DNA of 64,000 bases, taken from NCBI RefSeq assembly GCF_030440515.1, contig NZ_CP076543.1:6086501-6150500 (forward strand). Direction: 5' to 3'. Position 1 is the stretch's first letter. Each line of letters opens with the position of its first letter. The DNA is from Streptomyces xanthophaeus (GTDB taxonomy: Bacteria > Actinomycetota > Actinomycetes > Streptomycetales > Streptomycetaceae). Positions 49,431 to 57,074 of the stretch are shown piece after piece. A program made the translations under genes and the position numbers. The notes beneath the pieces were generated by a model. The model did no database searches, was not told where the DNA came from, and saw nothing but the letters and a program-made list of their open reading frames with translations.

Positions 49431-50198
49431 ATGGCAACGCTTGAAATCCACGACCTGCACGTCTCCGTCGAGGCCGAGAACGGCGCCCGCGAGATCCTCA
49501 AGGGCGTCGACCTCACCGTCAAGCAGGGTGAGACGCACGCCATCATGGGTCCGAACGGCTCCGGCAAGTCCACCCTGGCGTACTCGCTCGCCGGTCACCC
49601 GAAGTACACCATCACCGGTGGCACCGTGACCCTCGACGGCGAGGACGTCCTGGAGATGTCCGTCGACGAGCGCGCCCGCGCCGGCGTCTTCCTCGCGATG
49701 CAGTACCCGGTCGAGGTCCCCGGTGTCTCGGTCTCCAACTTCCTGCGCACCTCGGCCACCGCGATCCGCGGCGAGGCGCCGAAGCTGCGTACCTGGGTGA
49801 AGGAGGTCAAGTCCGCGATGGAGCAGCTCCAGATGGACCCGGCCTTCGCCGAGCGCAACGTCAACGAGGGCTTCTCCGGCGGTGAGAAGAAGCGCCACGA
49901 GATCCTGCAGCTGGAGCTCCTGAAGCCGAAGATCGCGATCCTCGACGAGACCGACTCCGGTCTCGACGTCGACGCACTGCGCCAGGTCTCCGAGGGTGTC
50001 AACCGCGTCCGCGCGACCGGCGAGGTCGGCACGCTGCTGATCACGCACTACACGCGGATCCTCCGCTACATCAAGCCCGACTTCGTCCACGTCTTCTCCG
50101 AGGGCCGCATCGCCGAGTCCGGCGGCGCCGAGCTCGCCGACAAGCTGGAGGCCGAAGGCTACGAGTCGTACAGCACGAAGGGTGGCGCGACCGCGTGA
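49431..50198 (+). CDS. sufC: Fe-S cluster assembly ATPase SufC
   Basis: 255-residue ABC-type ATPase driving the SufBCD scaffold. Walker A MGPNGSGKSTLAYSL, the SufC-specific FLAMQYPVEVPGVSVSNFLR, signature GFSGGEKKRHEILQLELL, Walker B IAILDETDSGLDVDALR and switch His in LLITHYTRIL. GAGGTATCC precedes the ATG. Stop overlaps sufS by four bases. Confidence 0.97.
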   Translation: MATLEIHDLHVSVEAENGAREILKGVDLTVKQGETHAIMGPNGSGKSTLAYSLAGHPKYTITGGTVTLDGEDVLEMSVDERARAGVFLAMQYPVEVPGVSVSNFLRTSATAIRGEAPKLRTWVKEVKSAMEQLQMDPAFAERNVNEGFSGGEKKRHEILQLELLKPKIAILDETDSGLDVDALRQVSEGVNRVRATGEVGTLLITHYTRILRYIKPDFVHVFSEGRIAESGGAELADKLEAEGYESYSTKGGATA

Positions 50199-51451
50199 CA
50201 CAGCTGCCTGGCCTCCTCGACATCGAGGCGATCCGAAAGGACTTCCCCCTTCTGGATCGTGTGGTCCACGACGGGAAGAAGATCGTTTACCTGGACAATG
50301 CGGCGACCTCGCAGAAGCCGCGCCAGGTGCTCGACGCGCTGAACGAGTACTACGAGCAGCACAACGCCAACGTCCACCGTGGCGTGCACGTGCTCGCCGA
50401 GGAGGCCACGGCGCTGTACGAGGGCGCCCGCGACAAGGTCGCCGCCTTCATCAACGCGCCGAGCCGCGACGAGGTGATCTTCACCAAGAACGCCTCGGAG
50501 TCGCTCAACCTGGTCGCGAACATGCTCGGCTGGGCGGACGAGCCCTACCGGGTCGACCGCGAGACCGAGATCGCCATCACGGAGATGGAGCACCACTCCA
50601 ACATCGTGCCGTGGCAGCTGCTCTCGCAGCGGACCGGCGCGAAGCTGAAGTGGTTCGGCCTCACCGACGACGGCCGGCTCGACCTGTCCAACATCGAAGA
50701 GGTCATCACGGAGAAGACGAAGATCGTCTCCTTCACACTGGTCTCCAACATCATGGGCACGGTCAACCCGGTCGAGGCGATCGTGCGGCGCGCCCAGGAC
50801 GTCGGCGCCCTCGTGCTGATCGACGCCTCCCAGGCCGCCCCGCACATGCCGCTGGACGTGCAGGCGCTCGGCGCCGACTTCGTGGCCTTCACCGGCCACA
50901 AGATGTGCGGCCCGACCGGCATCGGCGTCCTCTGGGGCCGGCAGGAGCTCCTGGAGGACCTGCCTCCGTTCCTCGGCGGCGGCGAGATGATCGAGACCGT
51001 GTCGATGCACGCCTCGACCTACGCCCCGGCGCCCCACAAGTTCGAGGCGGGTACGCCCCCGATCGCCCAGGCCGTCGGCCTCGGCGCGGCCGTGGACTAC
51101 CTGACCGCGATCGGCATGGACAAGATCGCCGCGCACGAGCACGCGATCACCGAGTACGCGATCAAGCGCCTCGCGGAGGTGCCCGACCTGCGGATCATCG
51201 GCCCCACCACGGCCGAGGACCGCGGCGCCGCGATCTCCTTCGTCCTGGGTGACATCCACCCGCACGACGTAGGCCAGGTGCTGGACGAGCAGGGCATCGC
51301 GGTCCGCGTGGGACACCACTGCGCGCGCCCGGTCTGCCTGCGCTACGGAATTCCTGCGACGACGCGAGCGTCTTTCTACCTGTACTCCTCTCCGGCCGAG
51401 GTCGACGCGCTGATCGACGGGCTGGAGCACGTACGGAACTTCTTCGGCTGA
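50195..51451 (+). CDS. sufS: Cysteine desulfurase SufS
   Basis: 418-residue PLP enzyme that supplies sulfur. PLP Lys in FVAFTGHKMCGPTGIGVLWG, the persulfide Cys in RVGHHCARPVCLRYG (the RxGxHCA motif), and VYLDNAATSQKPRQVLDAL near the start; this is the class II (SufS/CsdA) type. GTG start overlaps the sufC stop. sufU follows 22 bases later, consistent with a SufS-SufU transfer pair. Confidence 0.97.
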   Translation: MTQLPGLLDIEAIRKDFPLLDRVVHDGKKIVYLDNAATSQKPRQVLDALNEYYEQHNANVHRGVHVLAEEATALYEGARDKVAAFINAPSRDEVIFTKNASESLNLVANMLGWADEPYRVDRETEIAITEMEHHSNIVPWQLLSQRTGAKLKWFGLTDDGRLDLSNIEEVITEKTKIVSFTLVSNIMGTVNPVEAIVRRAQDVGALVLIDASQAAPHMPLDVQALGADFVAFTGHKMCGPTGIGVLWGRQELLEDLPPFLGGGEMIETVSMHASTYAPAPHKFEAGTPPIAQAVGLGAAVDYLTAIGMDKIAAHEHAITEYAIKRLAEVPDLRIIGPTTAEDRGAAISFVLGDIHPHDVGQVLDEQGIAVRVGHHCARPVCLRYGIPATTRASFYLYSSPAEVDALIDGLEHVRNFFG

Positions 51452-51473
51452 CGGACGAGGCGACGAGGACGCA

Positions 51474-51935
51474 GTGAAGCTGGATTCGATGTACCAGGAA
51501 CTCATCCTGGACCACTACAAGCACCCGCACGGGCGTGGCCTGCGCGACGGCGACGCCGAGGTGCACCACGTCAATCCGACGTGCGGTGACGAGATCACGC
51601 TGCGCGTGAAGTACGACGGCGAGACGCTGACCGACGTCTCCTACGAGGGCCAGGGCTGCTCCATCAGCCAGGCCAGCGCGTCCGTGCTGAACGAGCTGCT
51701 CGTGGGCAAGGAACTGGCCGAGGCGCAGAAGATCCAGGCAGTCTTCCTGGAGATGATGCAGTCCAAGGGCAAGATCGAGCCCGACGAGGCCATGGAGGAG
51801 GTGCTGGAGGACGCGGTCGCGTTCGTCGGCGTCTCCAAGTACCCGGCTCGTGTGAAGTGTGCTCTGCTGAGCTGGATGGCGTGGAAGGACGCGACGGCCC
51901 AGGCTCTGGGCGGCGCGGAGAGGGAGACGGCATGA
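51474..51935 (+). CDS. sufU: Zinc-dependent sulfurtransferase SufU
   Basis: 153-residue IscU-fold protein of Gram-positive type; accepts sulfur from SufS. The three Cys ligands lie in NPTCGDEITL, GQGCSISQASASVL and CALLSWMAWKDA, with the extra stretch between the second and third motif that separates SufU from IscU. GTG start with ACGAGGACG upstream. Overlaps sufT (ATGA). Confidence 0.95.
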   Translation: MKLDSMYQELILDHYKHPHGRGLRDGDAEVHHVNPTCGDEITLRVKYDGETLTDVSYEGQGCSISQASASVLNELLVGKELAEAQKIQAVFLEMMQSKGKIEPDEAMEEVLEDAVAFVGVSKYPARVKCALLSWMAWKDATAQALGGAERETA

Positions 51936-52276
51936 CCGAGAACGCGACGCCCGAGGCGTCGATCAAGCCGGCCACCGAGGAGGAGGTCCGCGAGGCCCTC
52001 TACGACGTGGTCGACCCCGAGCTGGGCATCGACGTCGTCAACCTGGGCCTGATCTACGGCATCCACATCGACGACGCGAACATCGCCACCCTGGACATGA
52101 CGCTGACCTCGGCGGCCTGCCCGCTGACGGACGTCATCGAGGACCAGGCGAAGTCGGCGACGGACGGCATCGTCAGCGAACTTCGCATCAACTGGGTCTG
52201 GATGCCGCCGTGGGGCCCGGACAAGATCACGGACGACGGCCGCGAGCAGCTCCGCGCGCTCGGCTTCAACGTCTGA
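51932..52276 (+). CDS. sufT: Metal-sulfur cluster assembly factor SufT (DUF59/MIP18 family)
   Basis: 114 residues, mostly one DUF59 domain: VREALYDVVDPELGIDVVNLGLIYGI and MTLTSAACPLTDVIEDQAKSA with its conserved Cys, then LRINWVWMPPWGPDKITDDGREQLRALGF. SufT helps mature Fe-S proteins. Last gene of the suf operon, ATG overlapping the sufU stop, followed at once by a strong terminator. Confidence 0.94.
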   Translation: MTENATPEASIKPATEEEVREALYDVVDPELGIDVVNLGLIYGIHIDDANIATLDMTLTSAACPLTDVIEDQAKSATDGIVSELRINWVWMPPWGPDKITDDGREQLRALGFNV

Positions 52277-52286
52277 GCCGTTGTGA

Positions 52287-52329
52287 ACGAGGAAGGGCCC
52301 CCGGCATCGTGCCGGGGGCCCTTCCTCGT
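52287..52329. terminator. Strong terminator of the suf operon
   Basis: Perfect 19-bp stem ACGAGGAAGGGCCCCCGGC / GCCGGGGGCCCTTCCTCGT with a 5-base loop, 10 bases after sufT. It lies between convergent genes and can serve both. From 52330 to 52440 the sequence is low-complexity (repeats of CCGTCCG), covering the tail of the next gene. Confidence 0.9.
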
Positions 52330-52394
52330 GTCGGCCGGTCGTCCGGCGGTTCGTCCGGCCGCTCGGCCGTCCGTTCGCCTGTCAGCCCTGTCCG

Positions 52395-53651
52395 TCAGCC
52401 CTGCCCGTCCGTCTTTCCGTCCGCCTGGCCGTCCGGCCGCGGATCCGGCTGTGGGGCGGTCCCGGTCTGCGGCGCTTCCGGCTGGGCCGGGCGCGCGTCC
52501 GCGGGCGGGGCGGTAGGTGCGGGCGGGGCGGCGGGTGTGGCCGAGGGGCCGGCGCCGGGGGTCTCCGCGGCGAGTTCGGCGAGGATGGCGGAGGCCAGGT
52601 TCTCGCGCCGGATCCGCTGGTCCACGTACAGCAGATTGCTGAACAGCTGTGAGTAGGCGATCTGGAACATCTGGCTCACGCCGCTGCCGACGAGCACGCA
52701 CAGGAAGCCGAGCACGAGGGCGACGATCATGCCTGCCGACGGTCCGGTTCCCTCGCCCCCCTCGGCCATGAGCGGGATCATCCCGAACATGCCGATGAGC
52801 TGGAAGGGCATCTGGATCATGTAGGCGATGCTCATCCCGATCATGCTGCCGACCAGGGTGATGCCGAAGATCCGCCACCAGTCGCCCTTGACCAGTGCGG
52901 CCGAGCGGCGCAGCGCGGTGACGGGACCGGCCTCCTCCATGACCGCCACGGCGGAGGCCAGGCCGAGCCGGGTGGCGAGCCAGACGGCCACCGGGGCGGC
53001 GAGCAGCATGAGCGCGGGCAGGAGCAGCACGACCCCGGGTGACGGGTCGCCACCGGCGCCGGAGGCGATCATCAGCGGAATCCACACCGCGAAGGCGGCG
53101 AGCACCGGGGCACCCGCGATCAGCCCCGTGAGCGCCAGCACGCCCAGGACGGCGGGGGTCCGCCGCAGGGCCGTGCGCCACATCGCGCGGAAGGTGGTGG
53201 GCCGGCCCATGATCGCCTCACGGAGGACCGCCGGGCACAGGGCGGTGACCACCGCCATACCCAGCAGCCCCACGGCACACAGGAGCACGAACAGCGTGAT
53301 CGCCGCGACGAGGAACGGTGTGAGGTCCTCGGCCGACGGTTCCTGTCCGTAGGGCCGGTCGAAGACCGGCTCGATGTGGTCGTACACCGCGGCGACGGCG
53401 ATGCCCGCCAGCAGGGCCATGACCAGCAGGCAGATGCCCTGCACGGCCAGCATCACGCCGACCAGCTGCTTCCAGTGGCGGCCGAGCGTGGCGAACGAAG
53501 CGCTCACGATGTCCCCGAGGCCGAGGGGCTTCAGGGGTACCACCCCGGGCTTCGGCGGTGGCGGCGGAGCCCATCCTCCCCAGTGCGGCGCGCCGCCCGG
53601 GCCTCCCGGTCCCGGTGCCCCCGTGGATCCCCACCCTGCGCTGTGTGTCAT
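52395..53651 (-). CDS. Multi-pass membrane protein of unknown function (glycerophosphodiesterase-membrane-domain-like)
   Basis: 418 residues. A Pro/Gly-rich cytosolic N-terminus (GGWAPPPPPKPGVVPLKPLGLGDIVSASFATLGRHWKQL) leads into about six hydrophobic helices, and the protein ends in about 70 residues rich in Pro, Ala, Gln and Asp. The motif PLGLGDILxxxFxxxRxxW is common to Streptomyces membrane proteins related to the membrane domain of glycerophosphoryl diester phosphodiesterases. The function is unknown. The 3' part is built of repetitive GC-rich sequence, so its C-terminal length is likely variable among strains. Confidence 0.8.
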   Translation of the reverse strand: MTHSAGWGSTGAPGPGGPGGAPHWGGWAPPPPPKPGVVPLKPLGLGDIVSASFATLGRHWKQLVGVMLAVQGICLLVMALLAGIAVAAVYDHIEPVFDRPYGQEPSAEDLTPFLVAAITLFVLLCAVGLLGMAVVTALCPAVLREAIMGRPTTFRAMWRTALRRTPAVLGVLALTGLIAGAPVLAAFAVWIPLMIASGAGGDPSPGVVLLLPALMLLAAPVAVWLATRLGLASAVAVMEEAGPVTALRRSAALVKGDWWRIFGITLVGSMIGMSIAYMIQMPFQLIGMFGMIPLMAEGGEGTGPSAGMIVALVLGFLCVLVGSGVSQMFQIAYSQLFSNLLYVDQRIRRENLASAILAELAAETPGAGPSATPAAPPAPTAPPADARPAQPEAPQTGTAPQPDPRPDGQADGKTDGQG

Positions 53652-53738
53652 GCATCTGCTCCGTCTGTTCGTTCCCCCGTCGAACGCACACCGTATACCA
53701 GCATGTCAGGGACATGGCGGCGACTTTCCCGCCCGCTT

Positions 53739-53766
53739 GTGTACGCACGTACACATCGATGTGTAC
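53739..53766. promoter_or_regulatory. Overlapping palindromic operators before the SMR-tetR operon
   Basis: GTGTACG-CA-CGTACAC (53739-53754) and the perfect 18-base palindrome GTACACATCGATGTGTAC (53749-53766) overlap by six bases. TACAGT at 53764-53769 ends seven bases before the ATG of the SMR gene, matching a leaderless promoter, so protein bound here would block it. The co-transcribed TetR gene is the obvious candidate repressor. Confidence 0.75.
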
Positions 53767-53776
53767 AGTTGTACGC

Positions 53777-54097
53777 ATGCCCTACGTCATGCTTGCCGCG
53801 GCCATCGCCGCCGAGGTCGCCGGAACCACCGCCATGAAGTACAGCGACGGCTTCACGAAGCTGTGGCCGTCGCTGGGCACCCTGCTGGGCTACGTCATCG
53901 CCTTCACCCTGCTCGCGCAGACGCTGAAGTCGATGTCCGTCGGCACGGCCTACGCGATCTGGGCGGGCGTCGGCACCGCCGCGATCGCCGCCATAGGCAT
54001 GGTGTTCCTGGGCGAGGCGGCCACCGCCGCCAAGATCGCCGGGATCGCCCTGGTGATCGGCGGGGTGGTCCTGCTGAATCTCGGCGGGGCCCACTGA
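53777..54097 (+). CDS. Small multidrug resistance (SMR) efflux protein
   Basis: 106 residues with four membrane helices. The membrane Glu essential for proton/drug exchange is in AAAIAAEVAGTTAMKYSDGFT; KLWPSLGTLLGYVIAFTLLAQTLKSMSVGTAYAIWAGVGTA is the classical EmrE/QacE pattern. It exports cationic compounds. No RBS is seen before ATG 53777, consistent with a leaderless message. The downstream tetR starts one base before its stop ends. Confidence 0.94.
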   Translation: MPYVMLAAAIAAEVAGTTAMKYSDGFTKLWPSLGTLLGYVIAFTLLAQTLKSMSVGTAYAIWAGVGTAAIAAIGMVFLGEAATAAKIAGIALVIGGVVLLNLGGAH

Positions 54098-54648
54098 TGA
54101 GCCCCGCCGTGCGGCGCTACGACCCGGACCGGCGGCAGCGGATCGTCGACGCGGCGCTCCGGGTGGTGGGCGAGCGGGGCATCGCCGGGCTGACCCACCG
54201 CAGCGCCGCGGCCGAAGCAGACGTACCGCTCGGGTCGACGACGTACCACTTCGAGACGCTGGACGACCTGTTGGTCGCCGCGCTGCGCCAGGCCAACGAG
54301 GGTTTTGCGCGGGCGGTGGCCGACTCGGCCGCACTGGCCGACCCGGACGCGGACCTCGCCCGGGCCCTGGCCCGCCTGCTCGGGGAGTTCCTGGCGGCGG
54401 ACCGGGGCCGGGTCGAGCTGGAGTACGAGCTCTACCTGGCGGCCCTGCGCCGCCCGGCGCTGCGGCCGGTGGCGGCGCAGTGGTGCGAGGCGATGTCGGC
54501 GGCGCTGACCCCGCGCACCGACCCGCTGACCGCGCGGGCGCTGGTGGCGGCCATGGACGGGATCGGCCTGCAGGTCCTGCTGACGGACGCCGCGTACGAC
54601 GAGGAGTACGCCCGCGAGGTCCTGCGGCGCATCCTGCGGCCGGCGTAG
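54097..54648 (+). CDS. TetR family regulator of the SMR pump
   Basis: 183 residues. HTH: RQRIVDAALRVVGERGIAGLTHRSAAAEADVPLGSTTYHFETLDDLLVAAL, with the TxxxxAxxAxVxxGxxxYHFxxxxDLL signature of PsrA/RutR-like TetR proteins. The C-terminal domain is short and helical. Translation is coupled to the SMR gene through TGATG. Likely represses the operon through the palindromes upstream and responds to a pump substrate (inference). Confidence 0.92.
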   Translation: MSPAVRRYDPDRRQRIVDAALRVVGERGIAGLTHRSAAAEADVPLGSTTYHFETLDDLLVAALRQANEGFARAVADSAALADPDADLARALARLLGEFLAADRGRVELEYELYLAALRRPALRPVAAQWCEAMSAALTPRTDPLTARALVAAMDGIGLQVLLTDAAYDEEYAREVLRRILRPA

Positions 54649-54679
54649 GCACGCCGCTGCCACCCGGACTCCGCCCCGC

Positions 54680-54846
54680 GCGCCGGTCCTCGGACGCCGG
54701 CGGGCCCGCACGACCGGGTCCGGGCGGGGCCCGGTTCCGGACGGCGCGGGGGAGCGGCATCGTGGGCGGCGGCCGGTGACCCGGCGGCCTGGTGACGCGC
54801 CGGCCGGTGACCCGACGGCCCGGTGACCCGGCGGCCGGTCAGCCGG
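54680..54846. repeat. Interspersed palindrome fragment and a 15-16-base tandem repeat
   Basis: Two things fill the gap after tetR. At 54712-54734 there is a copy of the right end of the 17.4-kb palindrome (22 of 23 bases), within a GC-rich imperfect hairpin. At 54775-54846 a unit close to GGTGACCCGGCGGCC is repeated four times, with variants GGTGACGCGCCGGCC and GGTGACCCGACGGCC and a degenerate fifth GGTCAGCCGG. The last unit encodes the final codons of the HxlR-redoxin gene. Confidence 0.7.
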
Positions 54847-55714
54847 CGGAGCGTACGGCCGCGAGCGCCGTCTGCACGCTCGCCTCGATGTCCTGGATCG
54901 GGTAGATCACCTCGCGGACCGTGCGGTCGCGGTCGATGACGAGCGTCAGCCGCTTGATCCGGCTCGTGCCCGCCGCGCGGAACGTCGGCAGGCGCAGCGC
55001 GGCCGTCAGTGCCAGATCCGCGTCCGACAGGAGCGGGAACCGCAGCCGCTCCTGTTCCGCGAACTCCCTTTGCTCGTCCGGTCGCTGGGTCGACACCCCG
55101 TGCACGGTGGCGCCGGCCGCGGTGAACTCCGCGAGCTGGTCGCGGTAGGTGCACGACTCGAAGGTGCAGCCCTTGGCGCCCGGGATCCCGGCCCAGCCCG
55201 GCGGGTAGGACTCGGCGCGCGCGTACGCGCCCGGGAAGCAGTACAGGACCGTGAACGGGGTGTCCGCCACCGGGTCGCTCAGCTCGCCGAAACGGTCCGG
55301 CAGCAGCAGCGGCGGCACCCGCGTGCCGCGCAGCGCGTGCACCCGTTCCGCCTCGCGCGATGCCTCGTCGGTCGTCGCCGTCATCTCTCCCTCTCCCAGG
55401 ACCCAGGTGTCTCCCCAGTCCTGGAGGGCCACCAGGACGGGCAGCAGCCCCCGCCCGCGCGGGGTCAGCCGGTATTCGTGCCGCACCGGGCGCTCCTGGT
55501 ACGGCTCGCGCGACAGCACCCCGGCCTCGACGAGCAGCTTCAGCCGCTCCGCCAGCACCTTGCGGGACATCCCCAACTCGCGCTGGAGCTCGTCGAAGCG
55601 GTGCAGACCGCGCGCGGCGTCGCGCACGATCAGCAGCGTCCACCAGTCGCCCACCACGTCGAGGGCCTGGGCGATGGCGCAGTCCGCGTCGCCGAGGTGT
55701 GTGCGCTGGGCCAT
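54839..55714 (-). CDS. HxlR family regulator fused to a Bcp-like peroxiredoxin domain
   Basis: 291 residues with two clear modules. Residues about 1-105 are an HxlR winged helix (DCAIAQALDVVGDWWTLLIVRDAARGLHRFDELQRELGMSRKVLAERLKLL...HEYRLTPRGRGLLPVL), including the N-terminal Cys12 that serves as redox sensor in some HxlR proteins. Residues about 130-291 are a thioredoxin-fold redoxin: FTVLYCFPGAYA, GCTFESCTYRDQ (Cys183 and Cys188, spaced as the peroxidatic and resolving Cys of Bcp/PrxQ), VHGVSTQ, FPLLSDADLALTAAL. The combination suggests a single-chain peroxide sensor-regulator. ATG 55714 has GGAG upstream. Divergent from an MFS exporter; palindromes lie between. Confidence 0.88.
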   Translation of the reverse strand: MAQRTHLGDADCAIAQALDVVGDWWTLLIVRDAARGLHRFDELQRELGMSRKVLAERLKLLVEAGVLSREPYQERPVRHEYRLTPRGRGLLPVLVALQDWGDTWVLGEGEMTATTDEASREAERVHALRGTRVPPLLLPDRFGELSDPVADTPFTVLYCFPGAYARAESYPPGWAGIPGAKGCTFESCTYRDQLAEFTAAGATVHGVSTQRPDEQREFAEQERLRFPLLSDADLALTAALRLPTFRAAGTSRIKRLTLVIDRDRTVREVIYPIQDIEASVQTALAAVRSAG

Positions 55715-55731
55715 GGGAACTCCTTCGTCCG

Positions 55732-55777
55732 TTGACCCAAGGCTGTCATGCTGACATAGTCCGTTCCCAAAGGGAAC
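55732..55777 (+). promoter_or_regulatory. MFS promoter with two palindromes (HxlR operator candidates)
   Basis: TTGACC (55732-55737), 17-base spacer and CATAGT (55755-55760) form a good promoter toward the MFS gene. TGTCA-TGC-TGACA (55744-55756) lies in its spacer and GTTCCC-AAA-GGGAAC (55763-55777) at the expected transcription start. Both are perfect palindromes, and the second is a likely site for the HxlR-redoxin protein. Confidence 0.7.
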
Positions 55778-55814
55778 TTACTCGATCGGGATACAGATAC
55801 AGGGGGGCACGGGT

Positions 55815-57065
55815 GTGCTGCAGGGGTTCAAGGACGTACCGAGGGTCGTGTGGCTGCTGGCTGCGGGGGTCTTCGTCAACGCCGTCGTCAGCTTCACCTT
55901 CGTCTTCGTCTTCCTCTACCTGACCGGCCCCCGCGGCCTCGGCGCCGCCCAGGCGGGCCTCGTCACCGGAATCAGCGGCATCGGCCTGGTCGCCGGCAAC
56001 TTCACCGGCGGCTGGTACGGAGACCGCTTCGGCCACCGCCGGGTGCTGCTCGCCGCGTCCACCCTCGGGGGCTTGGCCCTCGCAGCCCTCCCGCTGCTCC
56101 CCCTGCCGCTCCTGGGCCTGACCCTGCCCGTGGCCCAGTACGCCTCCGGCGTGATCCGGGCCGCCAACTCCGCCCTCGTCGCGGTCACCGTCCCGGAGGG
56201 AGCCCGCCGCCAGGCCTTCGCCCTCGTACGCTGCGCCTCCAACGGCGGATTCACCCTCGGGCCGCCGCTGGGCGCCCTCATCGCCACCGGCCTCTCCTAC
56301 GACTGGCTCTTCGTCGGCGACGGCGCCGGGACGCTCCTCTTCGCCCTCTGGACCGCACGGGTAGTCCCGGCCCGCGGCGCTCCCCGCACACCGGCCGCGG
56401 CCCGGGACGGGGGTCCGGGCCGCGGCGAACGGGGCCTGTGGCGCGAACTGCGCGCCCGCCCCACCGTGCTGGTGCTGCTCGGCGCGATCCTGGTGACCGA
56501 CATCGTCTACCGCCAGCAGTACTTCACCTTCCCCGTCTTCCTCGCCGACCACGGCCTGGACGCGCGCGCCTTCGGGCTCGTCATCGCCCTGAACGGAGGG
56601 GTGATCCTCCTCCTGGAACTGCCCGCCGCCGTCGCCCTGCGCAAGCGGCCGGCCCTGCCGGTCATCGGTGCCGGGATGGTGCTCGTCGGCGCCGGGTACG
56701 CGGCGCTGCTGCTCGGGGCCGGGATCGCGAGCGCCGTGGCGATGATGGTCCTGCTGAGCCTCGGGGAGATCCTCTACAAGACCACGGCCACCGCCCACAT
56801 GGCCGACCAGGCGCCCGAGCACGCCATCGGGCGGTTCCAGAGCCTGTACGCGGGCGTATCGGTCAGCGGGGTCGTCCTCGGTCCGCCGCTCGGCGGAGCC
56901 CTCTACTCCGCTGCGCCCGGGCTGCTGTGGCCGCTCTGCGCGGTGCTGGCAGCTGGGGCGGGCGCGGCGCTGCTGGGGGCACACGCACGCCAGGCCCGGC
57001 ACGCGGCGCGACCCGCCCGACCGTCACATGAGACCGGTTCGCAACCGAAGGCCGTCGCCGGTTAG
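55815..57065 (+). CDS. MFS transporter (drug exporter-like)
   Basis: 416 residues, about 12 helices. GNFTGGWYGDRFGHRRVLLAAS after helix 2 is motif A of the MFS; RCASNGGFTLGPPLGALIATG fits the motif C region of helix 5 found in antiporters. Start GTG 55815; the alternative GTG at 55813 is out of frame. Divergently controlled with the HxlR-redoxin gene, so it may export an electrophile, thiol or other redox-active compound (inference). Its stop codon lies inside the dapD promoter. Confidence 0.88.
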   Translation: MLQGFKDVPRVVWLLAAGVFVNAVVSFTFVFVFLYLTGPRGLGAAQAGLVTGISGIGLVAGNFTGGWYGDRFGHRRVLLAASTLGGLALAALPLLPLPLLGLTLPVAQYASGVIRAANSALVAVTVPEGARRQAFALVRCASNGGFTLGPPLGALIATGLSYDWLFVGDGAGTLLFALWTARVVPARGAPRTPAAARDGGPGRGERGLWRELRARPTVLVLLGAILVTDIVYRQQYFTFPVFLADHGLDARAFGLVIALNGGVILLLELPAAVALRKRPALPVIGAGMVLVGAGYAALLLGAGIASAVAMMVLLSLGEILYKTTATAHMADQAPEHAIGRFQSLYAGVSVSGVVLGPPLGGALYSAAPGLLWPLCAVLAAGAGAALLGAHARQARHAARPARPSHETGSQPKAVAG

Positions 57066-57068
57066 GTT
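57039..57068 (+). promoter_or_regulatory. Leaderless promoter of dapD
   Basis: TTCGCA (57039-57044), 18-base spacer and TAGGTT (57063-57068), then six bases to the ATG at 57075. The spacing puts transcription start on or next to the A of ATG; there is no RBS. The promoter overlaps the end of the MFS gene. Confidence 0.6.
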
Positions 57069-57074
57069 TCGGAT

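Noticed and set aside
52330..52440. Possible integration site or mobile element scar
   Set aside because: The CCGTCCG-rich stretch is low-complexity sequence covering the tail of a membrane protein gene; no tRNA, integrase or direct repeats.
54775..54846. CRISPR-like array
   Set aside because: The units are contiguous 15-16-mers with no spacers and no cas genes nearby; a simple tandem repeat.
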